The notes below the pieces were generated by a model. It saw only the letters and a list, made by a program, of their open reading frames with translations. It was not told the DNA's origin and ran no database searches. A DNA stretch of 64,000 nt from Prostheceraeus crozeri (taxonomy: Eukaryota > Platyhelminthes > Polycladida > Euryleptidae). The stretch is from contig CAJQUW010010458.1 of the NCBI GenBank assembly GCA_907163375.1, forward strand, positions 496,001 through 560,000. The letters run 5' to 3'. Shown piece after piece: positions 49,981-59,263 of the stretch; the stretch's first letter is position 1; each line of letters starts with the position of its first letter. A program made the position numbers and the translations under genes.

Positions 49981-51896
49981 CCAGTGTTCCTACTGGTTAA
50001 CTTGAAAATTTTCGGGCATTGAGTTTTCCCGCAAAAATTCGGGCATTTTTCGGGCATGAATACTATTTATCTTTATTGAACAAAGGGACTAACATAGGTC
50101 TATATTCACGAACATAACGCCCATATTTTATCGATCTGGTCACCTTAAATATACTGCCAAATCTTTATTGTTCGACATAGTAGGCCTACGCTTCATACTT
50201 TCTGATGATAATAGTTTCCTGCGGTAGTTTTCGTTGCGGTAGGCCACGTTGGTTTCAATCATATAAAATAACTTACATGTATTATTCAGGGTAGTGCTCC
50301 AATTATGTATTCTTTAAATACATGTACATCAATATACATGCATCCTGATATTCGTATTACTAAGTGTTTGGGAATATAATTTACAAGCATAAGCAAAAAC
50401 TATATATGAAAAATCATAATTTACTTCGACACGACCACTATTTTGAAAACTACTTCCTAGATGAGTAAATCCGTCTTTGGCAAGTATTTACTCTGGTTTC
50501 TAGAAAAATGCTGACACTCTCAATGTAATTTACTGCAAGTAGGCCTACATGCACGAACACAATACAAAACTGTCCTTCAAATAAGGTATGTAGAACTGAA
50601 AAAAGGACAATCACGTCTAACTCTCAAAACTCGGTTTAATTATCTAGAGTAGTATTCTGCTTCTTTTGACCAGCATCAGCTGCCTCAGCATCAAGATCAA
50701 CATTGATAGCATGTCTTTTCAAAATGTTCTGTACAATTTTTGATGTTTGTTTTTCTTTTTTCTCGCCAATTATCTGCTTCTTTTGGTGTAGGTCTTCAAT
50801 CTCGTCATCGAACCTCTGAGCTGAGGTCTGCAGGTCTTCCATTAGCTTGCGTATTTTGTTGCGTTCATCGGTCTTCTTTCTGATGTCATCCTCCATTTCC
50901 TTCGATTGCTTTCGAAGAAGCATCATGACGTCATTTGTACTTTTGGAATCGTCTAGTTCTCTAATAATTTTCTGTTGCTTACATTTTCTTTTCATTTCTT
51001 CTTCTAATCTTTGTTGGTCTTCGCGCTTCCTCATATGTGCTGCCCGTGCAGCTAAGGCCATATTAACCAATTCTTTCGTCACTGGCATGGTTGCAGCGGT
51101 CCAGCTCTTTACTCTCATGCATGATTTTGAGACGAGCACAGCTGTGACGGTCTCCGGTTTCATGTTCAGACGTTTCTTTTGCAAAGTGTCATGGAGGACA
51201 CTGAACACACGTTCTACATCCGAATTTCCGTGAGGCAATGCGCAAATCGCTAGAGCGAGTCGTACCATCAACGGGTATTTGCCAGTTTTGTGGATATTCA
51301 CCCAATGTTCTCGAACATTTTCGACAGGAGTATGATGTTTGGGTTTCATACTTTGAACCTGTCTTATTTCCAACACAAGTGTGGAAGTCTCAGCAGAGGA
51401 AATCACATTTGGCATACACTTCGCCAAGCGAAGACCCCATTTCTCCATTTCCGTATCATACTGTTTCTCTGGAGCGAGAAATTCGGTAGATTTCAATAAC
51501 TTATTTCCAAAGGGCAGATAGAATAGAAGCTTTTGTGCCGCTGTTGAGAAGAAACTGTTCATCATCTCAATCGCATCAGCTTGTTCTGATGGTACCAAGT
51601 CGGCAAGTAAGGCCTGGGCCTTGCGACCAATGCAGAATTGATAATGATTTAACCATATTTCTTTATTAGTTGGATCAATCTTCCAAATCTTCCTCGGCAG
51701 GTGTTTTGGCCTATGTATCGTAATAGGGGCCTATGTTTTCGCTATGTATCAACAGTATATACGTAATAGGAATTTAGATCAAAATTCGGGCATTCGCTAC
51801 CAAAAATTTCGGGCATTCGGGCATTTTTCGGGCATTCGGGCGTCATGATTTTGGATTCGGGCATTTTCGGGCATTCGGGCGAGAGTAGGAACACTG
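49981..51896. mobile_element. hAT element, internally deleted
   Basis: Ends are CAGTGTTCCTACT and AGTAGGAACACTG, an exact 13-bp inverted repeat of hAT type. Flanks are AAAGTGAC (49,973-49,980) and AAAGTCAC (51,897-51,904), an 8-bp duplication with one change. TTCGGGCAT units are iterated just inside both ends. It contains the transposase C-terminus but only about 165 bases between that frame and the right end, so the BED finger and most of the RNase H-like core are gone. Confidence 0.88.
50636..51730 (-). CDS. hAT transposase C-terminus with coiled-coil tail
   Basis: An uninterrupted minus frame of about 364 codons opens after a TAG at 51,731. The first part, from about 51,727, reads PITIHRPKHLPRKIWKID. 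A later block, SHGN-like ALPHGNSDVERVFSVL, then KKRLNMKPETVTAVLVS, is the hAT C-terminal dimerisation region (ErvFS, then R..L.p..v..ll..K). After it come about 150 residues dominated by Glu, Lys, Arg and Gln with heptad-like spacing, a predicted long coiled coil that is not part of the standard hAT fold. The N-terminal domains are missing, so it cannot transpose on its own. The lack of stops over 1 kb is unusual for a deleted element. Confidence 0.8.
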   Translation of the reverse strand, partial: APITIHRPKHLPRKIWKIDPTNKEIWLNHYQFCIGRKAQALLADLVPSEQADAIEMMNSFFSTAAQKLLFYLPFGNKLLKSTEFLAPEKQYDTEMEKWGLRLAKCMPNVISSAETSTLVLEIRQVQSMKPKHHTPVENVREHWVNIHKTGKYPLMVRLALAICALPHGNSDVERVFSVLHDTLQKKRLNMKPETVTAVLVSKSCMRVKSWTAATMPVTKELVNMALAARAAHMRKREDQQRLEEEMKRKCKQQKIIRELDDSKSTNDVMMLLRKQSKEMEDDIRKKTDERNKIRKLMEDLQTSAQRFDDEIEDLHQKKQIIGEKKEKQTSKIVQNILKRHAINVDLDAEAADAGQKKQNTTLDN

Positions 51897-52519
51897 AAAG
51901 TCACTTGAAGTCGGCCGGAGTGCCAAGTCCTGTTTCGAAGATTCGTAATGATTCAAAAAAAAATAAAAGTGTATAACAGTATCAGTACCTCTCAAGTTCC
52001 CATGCAGAAGGGGAAAGCTTGTGACGTAAAAGCCTCACTTCATACTCTTCTCTGCAGCTGCTTGTACTGCTTATCGATGCGAACTTTATCTTCAAATGAA
52101 GTATGCAGCATTCAATGAGAACTTTATCAGCCTTTAAAATTCTGACTTCCTTTCACTTCAAATCAGCAAGAAATATCCAGCCATGAAACTCTTATCAAAA
52201 TGCACTCATGACAACCTTCTATGAAACAGAAATCTCTTGTCAAATATCAAAGTGATTACCTTCTATATGATTGATGAAAATACATATTAGCAGAGTTAAA
52301 AATTTGTATTTGGAATAACAGTACGGAATCAGTCGAGAAACAACAAAATTCCTGTCAGTCTAGATATTCGAACTTAACTCTATGCGGTAGCACGAAAGTT
52401 CGACTGTTTCTGAAAATTGTCTGAGGTTTTCGTACATTGATGGAAAAGCTCAAAATAATACTGATTGAATAACAAATTGGTTGCAGTTCGTTATAAGACA
52501 GCGAATACAAAGAAATAAT

Positions 52520-52971
52520 TTCAAAATAAAGACAAGTGTTGTCGATTTTTACGTAGCTTATGCATCATCAAGACAATTTTCTAAGCAGATTAAAAAAACT
52601 TTCTAAATACATCAATTGAGAGCTTGTCAATCTAAAAGAGAACTATTGGCAATTATAGCCAAAACCTCATAATTGAGGTCACAATGCCAAAACAATAAAA
52701 TTGGTACTGAAGATTCGTGTTCGTTAATCAAGGTTGAACTATTTGCTTGACTCATTACAAGACCTTCAACAATGCGCGTGTAATCGGTTCTGAAAATGAT
52801 TTCGAAATTGTCAAAGATTTTTCTAAGTTTAGCAAATTCAGTATCTTTAATTGCAACATCAAAGTGCTCACGAACTCTGGCGATGAAGTGTTTGCGTGTC
52901 TCGCTGGTATAGTATTTATCACATGCAATGAGTAGCGCCTCCGTGAAGCCCCTCAATATCGGATGCGACAT
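52520..52971 (-). pseudogene. PLE GIY-YIG C-terminus, family C (copy 2)
   Basis: The minus frame has YYTSETRKHFIARVREH, matching the Y.G.T.R....R..EH motif of PLE GIY-YIG domains (the central glycine is lost). NFEIIFRTD and RIVEGLVMSQAN follow in the position of the catalytic-Glu helix, and it ends NEHESSVPILLFWH. The 3' flank on the same strand reads CTTGATGATGCATAAGC, a decayed counterpart of the hammerhead-like region seen in copy 1. Confidence 0.65.
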
Positions 52972-53044
52972 TAGGTGGTTGCAGAATGCTACAATCCGCC
53001 TCCACGTGCCCGCATTAAAGCAGTGTCTTCTTGGCTAATACCGC

Positions 53045-53200
53045 TCTCAACAGATGGTCCGGTGGCCTTGTGTTTAGAGGCTCCGGTTGCATGTCCTCTA
53101 GCTCCAACGTCGCTGGTTCGAATCTGCCCATGATTGATGGGGCACAAAAGGCCGAAACATGTCTTGCGGTGGATACAACTGTTGAGATTTGATAAATTTA
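53045..53200 (+). repeat. tRNA-headed repeat with hammerhead-like motif
   Basis: GTGGCCTTGTGTTTAGAGG (A box) and CGCTGGTTCGAATCT (B box) form a tRNA-like head. It is followed at 53,132-53,163 by TTGATGG, a GGC/GCC stem, GAAA and ACATGTC. Those elements follow the hammerhead order with two core changes. Similar tail words occur at 43,985. Confidence 0.45.
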
Positions 53201-53219
53201 TCAATTGTTGGGCTACTTG

Positions 53220-54130
53220 TCTTAATTTAAATTTAAAGTTCGGGCCGGTCGCACCTATTGGCAAAATCATGATTTTGATCGCATTTATTGCAATCAAGAA
53301 ATATAAAAACAATATTCTCAAAACTGCTCACTCTATCAATCGCATTTTGTGTGACACTTGTCATTTAATAATCGATGCTAGCAAGACGATCAAATTGTTT
53401 CCGAAAAAAGATTAAGTGCTCACGAGTCTTGCCTCTGACCTTGTATACAAACTAAATACGCTCATAGAAATACTAATGACAATTTCGAAATCGTTTCAGC
53501 ACCAAGTACCCGCGCACTGCTGAAGGTTTTGTAATGAATCAATCAAATAGTTCAACCTTTATGATCGAACGCGAATTCTCAGTTCCGATTTTATTGCTTC
53601 AGCATTGTGACCTTAATTTATGAGGTCTTGGCCTTAATTGCTAATCAGTTCATATTTTATTGTTTTCACATGTATTTGATTTATAATGGTTTTAAACGCT
53701 ATTGCCAATGTTTATCTTATATAGGGTGCCCCGAATACCCCAAAAACCGTGTAGCTATGTTTTTATTATGTTTTTTAGGGTAGCTATGTTACCGTGTAAC
53801 AAAATTTGGGACTTTTTGTGGATCACCCTGTAGTTTGACAGGTTCCCAATTTTCAAAATAAACCTTCATTTTTTTGTGTTGTTCAGGCGATTTTCAGTAC
53901 ATGAAAGCTATCCTGTTATTTAAAGAAAAGGTGCATGTGAAGACACGCTTAATAGTTCCGCCAAATATAAAAAATAGGATCGATTGCAGTGGAGCGTCGT
54001 AGCGACAGACCATTGATCCTAATAGCTCCCAATTGTTATATTTAAAGGCTTCATATGTTCTGCAGATTTCATCTATGCTGTGTCAACAACGCAACATGAA
54101 ATCGATCGACCAACACTAGTCTTCATTCAT
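53220..54130 (+). pseudogene. PLE tail, family C (copy 3)
   Basis: Homologous to copies 1 and 2. ILCDTCHLIIDASKTIK looks like the cysteine segment before GIY-YIG, then NDNFEIVSAPSTRALLKVL, then a CAGTTCCGATTTTATTG equivalent of the ...SVPILLF end. The 3' region is split by a MITE (53,721-53,829) and resumes GTTTGACAGGTTCCCAATTTT. Near 54,097 it shares ATGAAATCGATCGACCA with copy 1. Confidence 0.6.
53719..53831. mobile_element. Small MITE inside PLE copy 3
   Basis: The left end AGGGTGCCCCGAA and the right end GGATCACCCT are imperfectly inverted, with TA on both flanks. Homology to PLE copy 1 resumes immediately on each side, which fixes the boundaries. Confidence 0.6.
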
Positions 54131-54152
54131 GAAATAAATACAATTCATGCAG

Positions 54153-54270
54153 ATAGCATATTCGATGAAGCTTTCAAATTGAACAACAAATCTGATGACT
54201 CATGTGCTGTGCAACCCTATGAAAGCACTATTGTGAAGTTTTCTAGTGGACTAACCATTTCGATACACAT
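54153..54270 (+). CDS. Candidate exon, possibly VWD-like
   Basis: The acceptor CAATTCATGCAG and the strong donor CAT|GTAAGTACT bracket 118 nt with one open frame (SIFDEAFKLNNKSDDSC, then AVQPYESTIVKFSSGLTISI). A string of the type STIVKFSSGLTISI resembles a beta-strand pair in extracellular von Willebrand type D domains, but the match is short. It lies on the opposite strand inside the last SNX27-like intron shown here. It could be a single exon of a nested gene or a chance frame. Confidence 0.35.
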
Positions 54271-55185
54271 GTAAGTACTCCGGACCTATGGGAGTTCTTA
54301 AATGTGCTATGATAACCTTCAAACCAATCAAGGTCACCGCTGCTTTTGATGACATGATTATTCCCATTTCTTTTTTAGAGATCCCCAGTCATCAAAGGTA
54401 TAGCAGCTAAGAATGAAAAAACACTTGATACCTAATAGTCATTTAAATTAGGCAATTGATAATAAATTGCTTATTCGAACTAAATATGGCTACCACCAAG
54501 CACACACGAGATTAAGGGTAATTATAAAATTAGCGATTTGACGTCCATAAACATTTAAGTATTCAATCACATATTATCCAGAAAGAAAATAAATACTTTC
54601 CATCAAGAAGACCCGAAAAGTATGAATAGAGTAAAAACACTTAAATTTCCACCAGTGTACTTCTTGAATAAAATCATCATACGTAAGCGCCGACGCATTC
54701 CGCTGCAAATTCCTTATCATGGGCCCAACTAATCCTGTGGGTGAAATATCATTAACATGTACAAATGAAATCCATTCACCAGCTCGCGCTTCCTCTGAAT
54801 AGATGGCTTTAGACGATCGATAAAATTGGGTTTAGAGAATGTCTTAGAGATAGCCGACATAGCATTTTGGTTGAGAAAAGGCAATATTGTGTTGTTTATA
54901 AATTATCATAAATAACAATAATAAAACAGCTTAAACCCATCAAGTCAAAACATTCAGTAAAAAATACGTCCCATTCAGAAAATTTTCATATCGTCGATGT
55001 CCAATCGCTAACTCGATAAATCTACAATAAAGGAAATAAAAATGCCTGCAGTTGCACTGCGTTCAGATTCAAGCGCGTCATCAATGCTTAACTAGTCAGA
55101 AGTAACAAAACCGAAGCTGCTGACAAAGCTCAAACTTCAACGAAATCTCTGACACAATTAATTTCAATACAATGTGAAAACTTAC

Positions 55186-55317
55186 GGCCTCTACAGTCTC
55201 TGCGGTGGCATTCCGTTCAATTTGTAAAGACAGGATTAGTTCGTCAGGCAGCAGGAATTTCATCTTCACTTCAATGGAATTCGCAGAGTTTTCACCACCG
55301 ACTGCTCCCTGTGTGTT
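55186..55317 (-). CDS. SNX27: SNX27-like exon, FERM F1
   Basis: This 132-nt minus exon (44 codons, phase 0 to 0) has the acceptor CTTTATTTTTAG and the donor CC|GTAAGT. It begins NTQGAVGGENSANSIEVKMK, then FLLPDELILSLQIERNATAE. This is the ubiquitin-like F1 lobe of SNX27-type FERM modules: D(V/I)E.K..LPD....S(V/L).(I/V).(R/K)NAT.. and then the helix that leads to the next exon. The family places F1 directly after PX, so the upstream exon should end in the PX C-terminal helix, as seen at 60,856. Conservation is moderate, suggesting a divergent invertebrate lineage. Confidence 0.87.
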
Positions 55318-55609
55318 CTAAAAATAAAGATTCAACAAGTTGAGTGATTGCCATTTCACAAATGCAATGTCAATTTTCAACAGTTGATTACATTCAAGGC
55401 AAACAAAAATGCTTACACGCCGCCATCATTATTCAATTCGAATTCTGTGACTTCATCAAAAATTCGAAAGTGATAGACCTAGTACAGGATCCTTGGAAAA
55501 GACAGAACGAGACCTGCGAAATATGTCGTCATTTCATTAAAGGTTACTTCTGAAATCAACCAAAAATCAGAAAACAGAGGTGTTCACAATGAAATCTGTG
55601 GTACATTTA

Positions 55610-55809
55610 AATGATGATGATGAAGCTTTTACGTCACTATTCCCCATACTTGGGGCTTGGACGGTGCTGACATAGTCAGACTTATGGAGCGTTGTAGTAC
55701 TTTTAGTCCGGATGCCCTTCCTGCCGACTTCCAATGACACCTTCGGGGCTCGACCTCTCGACCAAAAGATCACTAGGCCAAGCACTTAACCACTGTGCCA
55801 CGGAGACCA
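55610..55809 (-). mobile_element. tRNA-derived SINE, family 1 (copy c)
   Basis: The best-preserved copy. On the minus strand it reads GGTCTCCGTGGCACAGTGG, then GGTCGAGAGGTCGAGCCCC, then GTGTCATTGGAAGTCGGCAG, then GTCAGCACCGTCCAAGCCCC. It ends AATAGTGACGTAAAAGC with a (TCA)n tail (ATGATGATGATGA on the plus strand at 55,611-55,623). Confidence 0.8.
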
Positions 55810-57229
55810 AATGAAAAATTTTAAAAACAGGATGAAACATTTTAATTGGATCTACCTTGGCGAATCACCCCCCATCCAGTGACAAAGCAATGTTGCCATC
55901 TGTTGGCTGTTGCTGACCAAACCATCTTATCAAACTTCCTTAACGGGTTGAGAAACATGGAAAATCTAATAGGTCTTCTAGGTGAAAAGGAAGCTCACAA
56001 GCAAGTTCCATTGAACCCTTCATTAAGTCTCTTCAGCAGATGAAGCAGATCTGTAAATAAGTGCGCACCCAGACCGATTACCTTCTCCAGCATCACTTGT
56101 TGAGTAAACGCACTCACGTACACCACGTGAGCTTAGAATGTGCACGCACAACAAGTTGCTCGAAAGTTTTTGTTCGCACGGTACAGCTTTGAAATCAGTT
56201 TCCCCTGAACAAGAGGCATGCGAACAGGATTTGAAAGAATAAGCTGAGAAGATCGGCTTTTCTCCTTTCAGATCTGATTTAATAATTCTCACTGAGTAGA
56301 ACAAACCCCTCACTTACATAACGACTCTTTGCTATTCTGGGGAGAATTCTATTATCGTATTTCTCGTAATCCCTGCTTAATATGGGAGTAGAGCGTTCAA
56401 AAATAACTTATAAATTGTCGCCACCAATGTTTTAGCAGGACTCAGGGATTTGGAAGAAAAAGCAGGTAAAGCAGCTCATCAAATTGTCTTAAAAGAAATA
56501 AGCTTATGGTGTGCTTTAATCAATAATGAGAAGCAGAAAAACGGTCTTCCTTATGCATCTTCACAGCTTCAATCATGTTCACAGCGCTGTCTGTGACCTC
56601 AGCACGTAATTTTTATGGTTCGATAGTCGGGAAGGTCTCAATAAAAATGAAAGTTCAGCCCAAAATTTTTTGTTTAATGCGTGCCGTTTGCTGCGATCAA
56701 ATTAGTCAGCTAGTGCTGAGTACTCTATAAATTCCTCTGACCGCTTTGACTGGAGCAACCCGTCTACTGGCTTGACGGTTGATTTTCACAACATACATAT
56801 AGATCTTAGAAGCAACACACATCAGAAAGGGTCGTGACGTTGCCAATAAATCGTTATGAATAATTCAAAAGGAATGGAATGCCAAGTAAACTTATATTAG
56901 TATAATAACAAATTATTTCCAAATACTTTCTGTCTTCTTCACGAAGCTATCTTCAGGGAAATTAAATATAGTGTTACAGATCTTTGTTATCTTATCATTA
57001 ACAAGCAAATCTTATATAAAATTCAACTGAAAAAATGAATACTAGAGAAAAGATGATAAGAAATCAGAGAAATATAAATTCTTGTAAGTAATCCATTTCA
57101 CATTTGGAGTTGATGCTTTGTCGCTGTTGTTGGATAACTGTTGCTTACGAAGGGTCCTCACTCTCTGGAATTTTAATCATCCTTTATATTGACATCGCTG
57201 AGTGACGTGCTCTACAATCCACAGTTCCA

Positions 57230-58120
57230 CTCTTTCGTTGTTGCGTTGATGATTGCTTCATGCTAGTTCATAATCAGACAAAAGCGCTCGCATTATTAAA
57301 TAATTTCAACATCATTAATCCCAACATCAACTTCGAAATTGAATTTCTTCAACAAGATCAAAGACTTAATATTCTCGACTTCAATGTTACCTTAAAAGAG
57401 GAAACCCCTGTATTCAATTTCTATAGAAAATCTGCAAAGAAAAGCATTTTTGTCTATCACTGATTACATTCCATCATCAGAAACGAACGCAAAATCAACG
57501 ACCGTTGCACTTCCAATGAGTCAAAACGAAAGCATGATGAAAACTTCGACAAAACACTACGTTTGAATGGTTTACCTGATCATATTATAAACAACAACAG
57601 AACGTTACCAAATCAAATCAGAAACAATAACAACCTCAACATTCTTTATCTGAAACTCCCGTATCTTAAGGATGAAGCTGGCGAAAGCGCATATTTAAGC
57701 AAGAAGGATTAAATGTACGAATGACACATAAAACCAAAACATCGAAAAATCATTTTCAACGCAAGCAATTATATGAATGTAAAATGACAGAATGTCCGAT
57801 CAAAAACAACAAATTATTCGCAAATGATAGTATACAAACTTACAGGCCGTACCTGTTCTTCGATTTATATTGGTAGCACAATGCGACTCCTGCATATACG
57901 TATAAAAGAACACATGAAAAATAATCAATCATCGGTTTATAAACTTAAAATTCAGTGCTCAGTGACATCATCATAGGCAATAAGTTTGATATCTGTATCA
58001 TCAGGTCCGTTATCGATGAAGTCAATCTTCGTCTTCGTGAGGCAATAGCTATCCAACAATAGCGATCAAACATCAACTCCAAATGTGAAATGGACTACCT
58101 ACAAGAATTTCTACTACTCT
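57230..58120 (+). pseudogene. PLE RT end and GIY-YIG domain (family B)
   Basis: It starts abruptly at the RT catalytic motif C (CVDDCFMLVHNQ), then FEIEFLQQDQRLNILDFNV, which is the LDFLD-like thumb start, then VYH and LHSIIRNERKINDRC after a frameshift. Further on come YIGSTMRLLHIRIKEHMK (GIY-YIG core with R...EH) and LRLREAIAIQQ (catalytic-Glu helix), ending NINSKCEMDYLQ. At least four frameshifts or stops. Motifs A and B of the RT are absent, so the element is 5'-truncated. Confidence 0.82.
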
Positions 58121-58207
58121 GATTTCTATTATCTTTTCTCAACTATTTAGTTTACGTTCTATGGTACATTCCCCAATAAAATATCATAAATTCTGAGCGT
58201 TTAATCA

Positions 58208-58591
58208 TCAAACAATATATTTCATATCTATGACATTAAATGAAATGTTACTACACTCTTTCCCGTTCAAGTTTCCACTCTTTGCATTGATATTTCCAAT
58301 ATTTGCATAGAAATTTTTGTCTGTCTTACGCATGTCACAGAAAAAATACTGAAGGCAATGGTTTAGATCAGGTGTAAATTCTTCAATATCTTTCAACACT
58401 TTAGGTACATCATCAAGACGAATTTTCCATTGGTTGAACCAATTTTGGAACATTGACATTGCCCACTTGGATTTACTAATCGTACTTTTTGATTTTGCTT
58501 CGATCAAACTTTTACTCATTTCTTCTCTTGTAGTAGCAGCAAATCGGAAATTTTGAACTATTGATGAAGTTGAAAGATTTTCACTATTCAT
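58208..58591 (-). CDS. Crypton/ZMYM-like recombinase N-terminal ORF
   Basis: Minus ORF of 127 codons starting at a Met. SKSKWAMSMFQNWFNQWK and then FTPDLNHCLQYFFCDMRKTD resemble the N-terminal part of Crypton-derived proteins (ZMYM/QRICH1/KCTD1 group, DUF3504), where the family reads T.W....F..W...R, then (E)LN..L..FF.EVRK.DG..Y. The following part should lead into the tyrosine recombinase fold but diverges and stops, so the catalytic R-H-R-Y region is missing. It sits inside the insert that breaks a PLE. Alternatives are a captured exon of a cellular ZMYM-like gene. Confidence 0.55.
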   Translation of the reverse strand: MNSENLSTSSIVQNFRFAATTREEMSKSLIEAKSKSTISKSKWAMSMFQNWFNQWKIRLDDVPKVLKDIEEFTPDLNHCLQYFFCDMRKTDKNFYANIGNINAKSGNLNGKECSNISFNVIDMKYIV

Positions 58592-58807
58592 GATGGATGA
58601 TACCGAGTTCTATGATGATAGAATTCTAAATGTTGCATTGGTATTTATATATTGTCATTGATATCATTTAAATTTTGAAAACCTCTATACATGGACTCCT
58701 AGAAATATTAATACGAGAAATTTCTAGGATAAAACTCAATGTTGCATTGATCTATAAATAATAAAACCTCTAAGCAAGCCATAGATAGCTTTTAGAACGT
58801 AAACTAA

Positions 58808-58922
58808 ATTATAATAATGACCACGTATCGGATTTCAATGGTATCAAAATTTACTCGTCCTTCGGACTCGTAAATTCTGACCATTGAAATCCTCTACTCT
58901 GGTCATTATCATACACTTATTT
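58808..58922. repeat. Long imperfect palindrome
   Basis: Arms of about 48 bases mirror each other: AATGACCA, GGATTTCAATGGT and AATTTAC on the left; GTAAATT, ACCATTGAAATCC and TGGTCATT on the right. The centre GTCCTTCGGAC closes the hairpin. It lies upstream of the Crypton-like ORF and may be a foldback MITE or part of that insert. Confidence 0.75.
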
Positions 58923-59112
58923 TGCATTTGAATTTTACATAAGATGTGTTTCTTGATGATAAGATAACTAAGAACTTTAACACTGAAGGTAGCTGTGTTC
59001 CCTGAAGATAGCGCCGTGAAGAAGACAAAAAGTAATTGGAAATAATTTGTTATTATACTAATGTAAGTTTACTTGGAACTCCCTTCCTTTTGAATTATTT
59101 ACAATGAGACAA

Positions 59113-59263
59113 GGCATTTTTTCACAAACCGCTCTGAAGCATTTATTCCGTCCAGTTACAAGTCGAAGATATGTGGTCATCGCTGACTACAATTTTACCC
59201 TTAATCGTCTGTATCTGATGATGCTTGCCGATCGGTTTGTGAAAATTCACGGCTTTTAATAAG
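59113..59263. repeat. Possible small foldback element
   Basis: TTTTCACAAACCG at 59,117 is mirrored by CGGTTTGTGAAAA near 59,235, about 120 bases apart, directly after the end of the PLE arm. No target duplication seen. Confidence 0.4.

Larger units (their letters stand above)
58146..58925. mobile_element. Insert splitting the PLE right arm
   Basis: Comparison with the intact left arm shows about 775 extra bases here. The left border region TAGTTTACGTTCTA recurs inverted at about 58,796-58,810. The insert contains a minus-strand ORF and a long palindrome. Exact ends are uncertain by about 10-20 bases, and no clear target duplication was identified. Confidence 0.6.
56859..59100 (+). mobile_element. 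Penelope-like element (family B) with inverted arms
   Basis: The left arm 56,859 to about 57,170 is the inverse of the right side. Its outer 150-170 bases pair with about 58,925-59,100 (for example AAACTTATATTAGTATAATA against TATTATACTAATGTAAGTTT). Its inner 110-130 bases pair with about 58,030-58,150 (CATTTCACATTTGGAGTTGA). The right arm is therefore split by an insert of about 775 bp. Between the arms is the end of an RT and a GIY-YIG domain. The long inverted arms fit a Penelope element joined to an inverted partial copy of its own 3' end. Confidence 0.8.

Noticed and set aside
56323..56378. Minus-strand exon-like block (YEKYDNRILPRIAKSRY) with a GTAAGT donor, considered as a SNX27 PX exon
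   Set aside because: It lies between the PX-end exon and F1 and would break the phase. The sequence match to PX is weak.
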